In this document: positions 35,432-43,122 of the stretch, piece by piece | Layout: each line of letters begins with the position of its first letter | Numbering within the stretch: position 1 is the stretch's first letter | Source: Pseudomonadales bacterium | GTDB taxonomy: Bacteria; Pseudomonadota; Gammaproteobacteria; Pseudomonadales; Ketobacteraceae | DNA length: 63,302 bases | Direction of reading: 5' to 3' | NCBI GenBank assembly: GCA_002701845.1 | Contig: NZXG01000042.1 | Span: forward strand, 1-63,302 | Translations under genes and position numbers: made by a program | The notes under the pieces: model-generated | Told to the model about the DNA's origin: nothing | What the model saw: the letters and a program-made list of their open reading frames with translations, nothing else | The model's database searches: none

Positions 35432-36574
35432 TCAGTCCGAGCGGCTGGCCAGCCATTGGGCGGTAATGACCCAGGTATGCTCCTGGGCCCGGCCGCCGGC
35501 AAAGACGCCAGCGTGACCACCGGGGAGGACCTTGAAACTTTTGTCGGCCATGGTGGCCAGGCTCATGATGTGCCTGGCCGCAGGAACGCTGACGATTTTG
35601 TCGCTGGCGCCGGCGATGGCCAACAGGTTGCTGCCGATGGCCCCCAGGTTGCAGTGCCGCTCGCCGATCTGCATATGGCCGTCCGCCAGGTCATTGCGAA
35701 TACCAAAGTCATAGACCAGTTGTTGCACGGTGGCACCAGGATAATCGGGCATGTTATTGAACCACTCCCGGGTGGTCAGATGGGCTTTCACGTAGTCCCG
35801 GTCAGACAGGTTACGCACCAGATCAAAATAACTCATCACCCCGGCCAGCGGATTGGTGAGCTGAAACAATACCGACAGCATGTCCCCGGGGACATGGAAG
35901 CGGCGGGCATCGGTCAGGACCTCGGGTACCGGCAGGCCCCGGGTGGAACGGCGCACCCAGCGCAGGACCTTGCCGTAGACACGACTGGCGTGAAAATCGA
36001 TAGGGCTGGCAATGGTAACAATGTTGCGAATCTGGCCCTGGTCGTGGGTGCCGGCGTACAGCAAAGTCAGTAAACCGCCCATACAATATCCCACCAGCGA
36101 CACCTGGGCCTGACGACTGTGGGCCTGCACCTCGGCCACGGCCTTGGGCAGCCAGTAGTTCACATAGGTATCAATGGCCAGATCGGCATGCTGGCGGGAG
36201 GGGTCACCCCAGTTTACCAGGTAGACCTGAAAGCCCCGGGCATTGAGAAAGCGTACCCAGCTGCGCTCCGCCATCAGGTCGTATACCCAATGGTAAACCC
36301 CCAGCGGCGGCACCAGCAGCACCGGGATCCGATGCTGGCGCAGTTGCGGGGTGACCGCATCACCATCCAGATCGAAAGTGGCCTGATCCTGATGGGGATA
36401 GTAACGCAGCTCCATCAGCCCGTCGGAGTACAGCAGTTGATGGGGAGCTTTGTCAGAGACGATAAAGCGTTCAGGGTGAGTGCGGCGCTCGATGGCGTTG
36501 CGAACGAAGGATACGGCCTGCTGCAGACCCATAAACGATGAACCCGGATTCTGGCTTTGATTGCGGCTGGCCAA
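35432..36574 (-). CDS. PHA synthase-like alpha/beta hydrolase (PhaC class III size)
   Basis: Polyhydroxyalkanoate synthase-type enzyme, joining hydroxyacyl-CoA units into polymer, or a related thioesterase. The 380-residue protein carries the synthase lipase-like box with Cys nucleophile, GYCMGG (about residue 163), and catalytic Asp and His in GASDKIV (about 323) and PGGHAGVF (about 353). Its size fits class III PhaC, but no PhaE partner is present, and the N-terminus lacks the long synthase N-domain. A TetR regulator of the PhaD kind is 0.8 kb away. Real polymer synthesis is therefore uncertain. Confidence 0.75.
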   Translation of the reverse strand: MASRNQSQNPGSSFMGLQQAVSFVRNAIERRTHPERFIVSDKAPHQLLYSDGLMELRYYPHQDQATFDLDGDAVTPQLRQHRIPVLLVPPLGVYHWVYDLMAERSWVRFLNARGFQVYLVNWGDPSRQHADLAIDTYVNYWLPKAVAEVQAHSRQAQVSLVGYCMGGLLTLLYAGTHDQGQIRNIVTIASPIDFHASRVYGKVLRWVRRSTRGLPVPEVLTDARRFHVPGDMLSVLFQLTNPLAGVMSYFDLVRNLSDRDYVKAHLTTREWFNNMPDYPGATVQQLVYDFGIRNDLADGHMQIGERHCNLGAIGSNLLAIAGASDKIVSVPAARHIMSLATMADKSFKVLPGGHAGVFAGGRAQEHTWVITAQWLASRSD

Positions 36575-36649
36575 TATACTACATCGCGCCGAAAAATCAA
36601 GGGATGGCGGTGATTGCCAAGCGATCGGTGCTTAGCCGCTTAGGCGCCT

Positions 36650-36686
36650 GTTGGTGCCTGGTGTCAAACTTCAGGCAGGGACCAAC
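36650..36686. repeat. Imperfect hairpin in the leader region of the first DISM cyclase
   Basis: GTTGGT-GCCTG pairs with CAGGC-(AGGG bulge)-ACCAAC around an 11-base loop, about 95 bases before the ATG at 36782, in the divergent gap between the PHA-synthase-like gene and the cyclase. There is no T run. It may be a leader structure; it does not match the cyclic-di-GMP (GEMM) riboswitch consensus. Confidence 0.35.
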
Positions 36687-36781
36687 AATGTTTACGAAAC
36701 GCTACAGAGTGCAATGGAGGAAACCGGTATCTGCACCTATATTTAGTATTTAGTCCAGTTTATCACAGAAATGCCCCTCCC

Positions 36782-38710
36782 ATGCGCTTGATTGGTAAGG
36801 CGGCCCTGTCCTCGCTCTGGTGTCAGGGGGTGGGGTTGCTGCTTGGATTGTTGATGCTGTCTGCCCCCGTCTCCGCCCAACTGGTGGTGCTGGACAGCGC
36901 GTTGCAGGGCCACTACCTGGGAGACTATCTACAGGGTTGGGAGGATGTCGATAGGGATGCCGATCTGGCGGTGGCTCAGCGCCAGGACTACAGCGCGCTG
37001 CGCGGCTCCATACCCAATTTGGGTCATACTGGGGCGGCGTACTGGTTTCGGCTGGAGCTGCAGTCGGGCTTCCAGTCGGAAAGCTGGGTGGCTGTGGTGT
37101 CAAACAAGCTGCTGGATCAGGTGGATGTGTATACGGTGGCGGCCGACGGCACTTTGCTGGATCTTTACCGCGGCGGGGCCTCCCGGCCGCAGACCGGCCG
37201 CTCCATACCGCACCGGCACACTGTTATTCCCATACGACTGCAGGGTCACCATAACGTCACTCTCTATTTTCGGGTAACGTCCTCAAGTTCCCTGCAGTTT
37301 CCCCTGCAGATCTGGCCCCTAAGCGAGTTTATTGAGCAGGACGAAGGCCAGACGCTACTGACCGGACTGTTGATCGGCACCCTGGTCATTATGCTGCTCT
37401 ATAACTTTTTCCTCTACACCGCCCTGCGCGATCCTCTGTATTTAGTGTATGTAGGCTCGGTCACTGGCTTTACCCTGCTGCAGTTGTGTACCAAGGGTTT
37501 TGGCTATCGCTTTCTTTGGGCCCAGTATCCCCAACTCAGCGCCATGGCGGTGTTTATCGCCGGCTTTGCTACTGTCTTTTTTGCCACCACCTTTGTCAGT
37601 GGCTTTTTGCGGTTGAAACAACGCCGCTTTTTTCTGCTGCCAGTGGTGAACCTGTGTCGCTGGGGGGCACTGCTGCAACTGGTGCTGTGCTGGTTTGTGC
37701 CGGATCTGGTGAATGTCGTGTTACTGGTGGGATTGGCGACGCTGGCTATTACCCTGGGCTTTATTGCGATTGCCAATTACTACCAGGCCGGTGACCGGCC
37801 GGTACAGATTTTTACTGCGGCCTGGCTGGTGCTGCTGTTGGGGACACTGTTGTTTCTGGCCAACAAGCTGGGGGTGATTCCCATCAACGACTTCACGGAG
37901 CAGACCATGGCCGTGGGCTTGCTGATCGAGGTGATCCTGTTTTCCATGGCTCTGGGTGACCGGATCAATAACGAAAAAGACCAGGCCCTGCGCGCCCGGC
38001 AACAGGAACTGCAGGCATTGAATGCGGAACGGGTGCAACAGCAGAACATACTGCGGGCGGAGGCAACGGCGCGACAGGCCAGAGAGGCCACTAATGCGCT
38101 GCAACTGGAAAACAACCAGCGGTTGGAAGCGGAGGTGGCACAACGCACGGCGGAACTGGAACAAGTCAACCGGGAATTGGAGCAATTGGTGCGGATTGAT
38201 CCCCTCACCGGCGCTTTCAATCGCCGATGTTTTAATGAGTCTTTGCCGGCGCTGCTGAATCGCGCTCAGCAAGATGAGTGCGGCTTGAGTCTGTTGATGA
38301 TCGACCTGGACCATTTTAAATCCATCAACGATACCTACGGCCATGGCGCTGGCGACCAGTGCCTGATGCAAGTGGCCCAATGTATTCAGCGGCTACTGCC
38401 GCCGGAACGGGCAGATCTGTTTCGGTACGGGGGCGAAGAATTTGCCGTGATTTTGTCGGCGAGCGACATGCAAGGGGCGCTGGAGCTTGCGGAAAGGCTG
38501 CGCCTGGCGGTGACCCGGATTCAATTACAGGGGGATGCCATGCCGGAGCGCATATCACTGAGCATCGGTGTCGCCAGCTCGGTGCCGGGGCAGGCGACGA
38601 CACCCGGGAATCTGCTGGCACAGGCGGATGCGGCCCTGTATCGGGCCAAGGCCGGGGGCCGCAATCAGGTACAGGTGCAAACGGGTGAGCAGGAGCGTTC
38701 CCTTGGGTAA
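36782..38710 (+). CDS. 7TMR-DISM diguanylate cyclase (first of a tandem pair)
   Basis: Inner-membrane sensor that makes cyclic-di-GMP. The 642-residue protein has a signal peptide (cut near residue 33), a periplasmic DISM extracellular domain (about 40-170; WFRLELQS..., LYFRVTSSSSLQFPL), seven membrane helices (about 195-395; LYNFFLYTALRDPLYLVYV), a coiled coil (about 400-475) and a GGDEF domain with GGEEF at 550-554. There is no RxxD inhibitory site before it (PERAD instead). The DISM domain in relatives binds carbohydrates or small organic ligands. Overlaps the next, paralogous gene by eight bases if that gene starts at TTG. Confidence 0.92.
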   Translation: MRLIGKAALSSLWCQGVGLLLGLLMLSAPVSAQLVVLDSALQGHYLGDYLQGWEDVDRDADLAVAQRQDYSALRGSIPNLGHTGAAYWFRLELQSGFQSESWVAVVSNKLLDQVDVYTVAADGTLLDLYRGGASRPQTGRSIPHRHTVIPIRLQGHHNVTLYFRVTSSSSLQFPLQIWPLSEFIEQDEGQTLLTGLLIGTLVIMLLYNFFLYTALRDPLYLVYVGSVTGFTLLQLCTKGFGYRFLWAQYPQLSAMAVFIAGFATVFFATTFVSGFLRLKQRRFFLLPVVNLCRWGALLQLVLCWFVPDLVNVVLLVGLATLAITLGFIAIANYYQAGDRPVQIFTAAWLVLLLGTLLFLANKLGVIPINDFTEQTMAVGLLIEVILFSMALGDRINNEKDQALRARQQELQALNAERVQQQNILRAEATARQAREATNALQLENNQRLEAEVAQRTAELEQVNRELEQLVRIDPLTGAFNRRCFNESLPALLNRAQQDECGLSLLMIDLDHFKSINDTYGHGAGDQCLMQVAQCIQRLLPPERADLFRYGGEEFAVILSASDMQGALELAERLRLAVTRIQLQGDAMPERISLSIGVASSVPGQATTPGNLLAQADAALYRAKAGGRNQVQVQTGEQERSLG

Positions 38711-40520
38711 AGCAGCATGCCTTCTGTTACTTTTTTGGTTGGTCACGGCGTTGAATCCGGCCTGGGGACGTGAGATCAATGCCGGTGACTGGGTGTATTT
38801 GCAGGATCAGAACTACGATATCGATAAAGTGCGTGGTATCAGTTCCGGTTGGCAGCGGTCGCACTGGGCAGGGCCCAATCTGGGTTTTACTTTTAACCCG
38901 TACTGGTTTCGGCTGACATTGCCGGCTAACAGTCTGGCAAGCGGTAGTTGGTATTTGTGGGTTCACAACGCCATATTGACGGATTTGCGTTTCTATTTGG
39001 AACGGGACGGCAGGCTGATGCCGGTGGATTCCAGCCTCGACACCCGCCTGCCGGCTTTTCGCTTTCAGGTGAATCCGGATTCGGAGTACCGACTGTATTT
39101 GTGGGTGAATTCCGCCACCGCCCTGCAGTTACCCACTGAGCTAGTCACTGAACAGACGCTGCTATCGCAACGAGAAACCCAGGATGCCATCCTTGGCGTG
39201 TTTCTTGGCGTGCTGCTGGCAATGATGCTGTATAACCTGGTGCTGTACATTATTGTCCGCGACAGAAATTTCATACTTTATGTGTTGCATGCCGGCGCGC
39301 TGATGTTGTTTGTCTGCAGCTGGCAGGGGGTGGGAGCCCAGTATCTGTGGCCGGGGTGGCCGGGGTTCCAGGATCGTAGCGTGGGTATGTCCACCTTCGC
39401 GGTCATCGCCTTTTCCATGTGGTTTTGTGGCGGCTTTCTGAACATAAAGAAGGATAACTTCAAGCCGATTCGCTGGTTTTGGTTGGTCCGCAATCTGGGT
39501 TTTGCGGGTATGGCAATCACGCCCTGGGTGCCGCCGCACTGGTCCATTTTCAGCGCCTCATTGCTGAGCTTTTTCGCCGTGCTGATGGTGGTCAGGGCGA
39601 TGATCGAGCGGGCATCATTACGTTACCGGCCGGCCCGTCTGTTTGTCATGGGCTGGTCTATTTACGTGACCGGGGCCCTGATGATGGGGTTGAACAAATT
39701 CGGTTTGATCGAGGTGACACTGGCATCAGAGAATCTGTTGTTGTGGGGTGCGGTGGCGGATATGGTGCTTTTATGCATTGCCCTGGGGGATAAGTTTCAC
39801 GAGGAGCGTAATCTTAAACTGCGGGCACAAAGTCTGGCTATCCGGGCCGTGGCCAGGGAGAAGCACGCCAAAGAACAAGCCATTGCCAGTGAGCGGACAG
39901 CTCAGGCGGCCCTGGAAGAAACGGCCCACGCCCAGTGGCGGTATCAGCAGTTGCTGGAACGACGGGTGAGCGACAGAACGCTGGAGTTGACCCGTTTGCG
40001 ACAGGAGTTGCAACATGCCAGTGAGCACGATGGCTTGACGCAACTGAAGAACCGACGTCACTTTATGACTCAATTGGCCTCAGCTGTCGCCCGGTCCGCT
40101 GCGGGCGCCGAGACTTTTGCCCTGTTGATGGTGGATATTGATCATTTCAAAACCATCAATGATACCTACGGCCACCTGGCGGGAGATGAGTGTATTCGTG
40201 GCGTGGCCAGATTGATGCAGGAACAACTTCAGTGGGCGGCAGTCTCCCTGTGTCGTTATGGGGGCGAGGAATTTGTGGCGTTGGTCCCGGTGCGGAATGA
40301 AGCCCAGGCACAGAGCATTGCCGACGAACTGCGGGCCCGGGTCGCCAACTGCCCTATTGCCTGTGGTCAGGATCGGGTCTTGTTGACCATCAGCATAGGA
40401 GTGGTGATGGTGCCGGCCGCCACTCCAAAACCGGTAGACCGGCTGCTGCAGCAAGTGGACGCCGCGCTATATCAGGCGAAAGATCAGGGTCGCAACTGCG
40501 TGGCGCTGGCCACCGGCTGA
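38703..40520 (+). CDS. 7TMR-DISM diguanylate cyclase (second of a tandem pair, TTG start)
   Basis: Second cyclase with the same plan: signal peptide, DISM extracellular domain (WFRLTLPANS..), seven helices (LYNLVLYIIVRDRNFILYVLHAG), coiled coil, GGDEF domain with GGEEF and no RxxD. No ATG lies near the front. TTG at 38703 is preferred: AGGAG lies seven bases before it and MGKAACLLLLFWLVTALNPAWG is a clean signal peptide. GTG at 38685 is the alternative. With the TTG, the gene overlaps the previous stop by eight bases, so the pair is translationally coupled and probably responds to related ligands. 605 residues. Confidence 0.88.
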   Translation: MGKAACLLLLFWLVTALNPAWGREINAGDWVYLQDQNYDIDKVRGISSGWQRSHWAGPNLGFTFNPYWFRLTLPANSLASGSWYLWVHNAILTDLRFYLERDGRLMPVDSSLDTRLPAFRFQVNPDSEYRLYLWVNSATALQLPTELVTEQTLLSQRETQDAILGVFLGVLLAMMLYNLVLYIIVRDRNFILYVLHAGALMLFVCSWQGVGAQYLWPGWPGFQDRSVGMSTFAVIAFSMWFCGGFLNIKKDNFKPIRWFWLVRNLGFAGMAITPWVPPHWSIFSASLLSFFAVLMVVRAMIERASLRYRPARLFVMGWSIYVTGALMMGLNKFGLIEVTLASENLLLWGAVADMVLLCIALGDKFHEERNLKLRAQSLAIRAVAREKHAKEQAIASERTAQAALEETAHAQWRYQQLLERRVSDRTLELTRLRQELQHASEHDGLTQLKNRRHFMTQLASAVARSAAGAETFALLMVDIDHFKTINDTYGHLAGDECIRGVARLMQEQLQWAAVSLCRYGGEEFVALVPVRNEAQAQSIADELRARVANCPIACGQDRVLLTISIGVVMVPAATPKPVDRLLQQVDAALYQAKDQGRNCVALATG

Positions 40521-40747
40521 TTCATATGTCGCCTGGTGCCAGAGCTGGTGTTTTTGCAGGGATTACAAGTGATCTGTAAACACCGCCGGTGATCATCCTT
40601 ATTCCCTTCCCGTGGCCCGCTATAAGGCGTTGGTCAGAGGTGGTCCGGTAGATGCATGGTGGTGTCCAAGCATTGAACATGAAACCCGGTCCAACCATCA
40701 GAGCCGATTTACGGATTGCAGCAGCCGCCGGCAGCAGGGAGCTAACA

Positions 40748-41005
40748 ATGTCAGATCAGAAATTTTATCAGTCACGGGAAGAGTTTGACAAACTGCGCAA
40801 GAGTAAAAATTATGACCAGCGGCAGGAACCCAGGGAAACACCGGCGCAACAGGGGCCCGGCGGTCGGGGTTATCAGAAGCCGGCATTTGCCAACTGGACC
40901 CGGGAGGAGCTGTTGCAGCACGCTCGTACCCTGGAGGCGCCGGTGAACTCTAAAATGAGCCGGGATCAGATCGAGCGCATTCTCGAACAACACATTATTA
41001 ACTGA
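40748..41005 (+). CDS. Small basic protein with Rho-N/SAP-like C-terminus
   Basis: Family not named. The 85-residue protein starts at 40748, where GGGAG precedes the ATG; a longer reading from 40652 has no ribosome binding site. The first half is very polar and probably disordered (YQSREEFDKLRKSKNYDQRQEPRETP, split by Gln/Pro/Gly). The second half, WTREELLQHARTLEAPVNSKMSRDQIERILEQ, looks like the helical fold of Rho N-terminal or SAP domains, which bind nucleic acids. It is followed 13 bases later by the YrhK gene. The 227 bases before it hold no other gene. Confidence 0.6.
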   Translation: MSDQKFYQSREEFDKLRKSKNYDQRQEPRETPAQQGPGGRGYQKPAFANWTREELLQHARTLEAPVNSKMSRDQIERILEQHIIN

Positions 41006-41018
41006 CGCAATACCGATT

Positions 41019-41234
41019 ATGATTAACCCGTTAAGAACACTGGTACAACGCTATGGCTGGGTTCATCTGTCACTGGGTTTGATCGGCAATGTAGCCTTTT
41101 TCGTTGGCAGCGTGCTATTTTTACCGCAACTGGAGCCCTGGAAAGTCGTTGGAACCTGGCTGTTTATCGTTGGTTCCTTTCTGATGATGATTGGTTCCAT
41201 CGGTCGCCTGCTGGTGGACATCTGGGAGGAATAA
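41019..41234 (+). CDS. YrhK-domain small membrane protein
   Basis: The 71-residue protein has two membrane helices (WVHLSLGLIGNVAFFVGSVLFL and VGTWLFIVGSFLMMIGSIGRLL), joined by a short PQLEPWK loop, which is the YrhK domain. The family has no proven function; single-domain copies are common in marine gammaproteobacteria. It is 13 bases after the Rho-N-like protein gene and likely on the same transcript. Confidence 0.75.
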   Translation: MINPLRTLVQRYGWVHLSLGLIGNVAFFVGSVLFLPQLEPWKVVGTWLFIVGSFLMMIGSIGRLLVDIWEE

Positions 41235-41299
41235 CCTCCCAGCCACGCAGACGGTGGCGATCATAAAAATCAATGTAAGACCGATCAGGAGAAACAACA

Positions 41300-41701
41300 A
41301 TGACAATCATTTATCGTAGGATGGGCGTTGCCCGTTGGGCAGGTCTGCTGAGTGCGCTGGCTGTTACCCAGGCCTGTACCATTCACTGGAGCGGGCACAT
41401 TGAAAATGCCTCGGCGACCGATATTGTGGTCACTGGCGGTGATACCGGCAGCCCGGCCAGCTGGCGGATACAGGCGGATGAAGCAGTGAAGATCAAATGG
41501 AAGTTTCCCTGTCTGGAAGTGGAAGAGGCCGGTGGTGACGCCTACTACTTTGATGCGGAAGAGCCACCCCGTTCCGCAATGAAACTCACCGGCATCACTT
41601 ACACGGTGTATGCCCGGTATTTGGATCACCAGCTGTATTACCGGCTGGAAAATGGTGATGACCAACCATTGCCGGCACTGGAAGCCTGTCCCACCCAATA
41701 A
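41300..41701 (+). CDS. Hypothetical lipoprotein
   Basis: The 133-residue product has a basic start and hydrophobic signal ending VTQAC, a weak lipobox (Cys26), so it may be a lipoprotein or a cleaved periplasmic protein. The mature part is beta-rich with further cysteines (FPCLEV, EACPTQ) and looks like a small immunoglobulin-like or C-terminal sandwich domain. GGAGAAAC precedes the ATG. Family not recognised. It converges with the histidine kinase gene, 24 bases away. Confidence 0.6.
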   Translation: MTIIYRRMGVARWAGLLSALAVTQACTIHWSGHIENASATDIVVTGGDTGSPASWRIQADEAVKIKWKFPCLEVEEAGGDAYYFDAEEPPRSAMKLTGITYTVYARYLDHQLYYRLENGDDQPLPALEACPTQ

Positions 41702-41725
41702 CCCGGTGACCGCTGCGGTCTCTTG

Positions 41726-43105
41726 TCATTCCCCCGGCTGCCACTGCAGGTGGAACCGGGTGGGATTGCTGTGATTGATGCTGAGGTCTGCTTCCAATTG
41801 ATCACTGAGGGCTTCCACCAACCGTAACCCAAGGGAGTCGTCACGGTGAAAGTCGTGGGGCAGGCCGATGCCATCGTCCGCTACAGTCAGTGCCAGTTTG
41901 CCGTCCGGGCATTGCTGTAATTGCACCAGGATCTCACCACTGTGTCCGGCGGGGAATGCATGCTCCAGGGCGTTGGCCACCAGTTCATTCAGCACCAGGC
42001 CAAGGGGAATGCTGGTTTCCAGCGGCAGCAGCAACTCATCGGTCTCCACTTTAACCTGAACGGCCGTCTGGCTGGGAACCCCGAACGAGTGAGCCAGGTG
42101 ATTGACGATACTGTTCACCACCCCGGCCATGTCCACTTCGGAAAGATCCCGGGACTGATACAGAGTCTGATGAATAATGGCCATGGACCGCACCCGGTTG
42201 CGGCTTTCTTCAATCAGAGTCCGGGCCCGGTCGTCGGTAAGGTTGTCCAATTGCATGCCTAACAGGCTGTCGATGATTTGCAGATTGTTTTTCACCCGGT
42301 GGTGGATCTCTGAAAGCATGACCTCTTTTTCTTCCAGGGACGCTTTCAGTTTCTGTTCCTGTTTCTTGCGCTCGGTGATATCCACCACCGAGGCCAGAAT
42401 CATCAGGCCATCCTGGGTGGTGATGGGATTCAGGCCTATTTCCACGGGAAATTCCCGGCCGTCCCGGTGGCGGGCGTTTAAGTCCCGGCCGGCGCCCATG
42501 GCCCGGGATATCGGCTTCTGCATATAAGCCTGATGCAGTTGCGGGTGATGCTGACGGTTTCGTTCCGGAATCAGCAGGCTGATATTCGCCCCCACCAGCT
42601 GCTCCCGTGGGTAACCGAACTGGCGGGTGGCCATGGTGTTTGCCATAACGATAGTGCCGTGGACATCAGTCAACAACATACCATTGGGTGCCGCCTCCAC
42701 CGCCAGCCGCATCATTTCCTGGGCCCGGTAGCGCTCGGTGATATCCACAATGGAAGCCAGCACCAGGGTGCCGCGATGGGTATGAATCGGGTTCAGGCCG
42801 ATCTCCACCGGAAACTCGTGGCCGTCCTTGTGGCGGGCAAACAGATCGCGGCCCTGGCCCATGGCGCGGGCCTGGGGTCGGGTGAAATACCCGCCACGCA
42901 GTTGCGGATGACGCGGCCGATACCGTTCCGGCACCAGCTGTTCGATGGAGCACTCCAGCAGCTCGCTGCGTTGGTAGCCGAACATGGTTTCAATGGCGGA
43001 ATTGACCATGACGATAATACCCTGTTGGTCGGTGAGTACCATGCCGTTGGGCGAGGCCTCCACCGCCAGCCCCATGATGGTGTTGCTGTCGTCGACAAAA
43101 TCCAT
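41726..43105 (-). CDS. Cytosolic PAS-PAS-HisKA_2 histidine kinase
   Basis: Two-component kinase with no membrane helix, so it senses a cytosolic signal. The 459-residue protein has two PAS domains of the same type (about 10-125 and 130-250; GMVLTDQQGIIVMVNSA and GMLLTDVHGTIVMANTM). It then has the HisKA_2 phospho-acceptor helix (EIHHRVKNNLQIIDSLLGMQ, about residue 268) and an HATPase domain (VLNELVANALEHAF, DDGIGLP). The kinase gene is 17 bases downstream of a REC-PAS-GGDEF-EAL gene, its evident partner. The near-duplicate PAS domains suggest redox or cofactor sensing. Confidence 0.9.
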   Translation of the reverse strand: MDFVDDSNTIMGLAVEASPNGMVLTDQQGIIVMVNSAIETMFGYQRSELLECSIEQLVPERYRPRHPQLRGGYFTRPQARAMGQGRDLFARHKDGHEFPVEIGLNPIHTHRGTLVLASIVDITERYRAQEMMRLAVEAAPNGMLLTDVHGTIVMANTMATRQFGYPREQLVGANISLLIPERNRQHHPQLHQAYMQKPISRAMGAGRDLNARHRDGREFPVEIGLNPITTQDGLMILASVVDITERKKQEQKLKASLEEKEVMLSEIHHRVKNNLQIIDSLLGMQLDNLTDDRARTLIEESRNRVRSMAIIHQTLYQSRDLSEVDMAGVVNSIVNHLAHSFGVPSQTAVQVKVETDELLLPLETSIPLGLVLNELVANALEHAFPAGHSGEILVQLQQCPDGKLALTVADDGIGLPHDFHRDDSLGLRLVEALSDQLEADLSINHSNPTRFHLQWQPGE

Positions 43106-43122
43106 GGCCTGGCTCCAGCGAT

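Noticed and set aside
36575-36781. Cyclic-di-GMP riboswitch ahead of the DISM cyclase
   Set aside because: A hairpin is present but the conserved GEMM core sequence is not.
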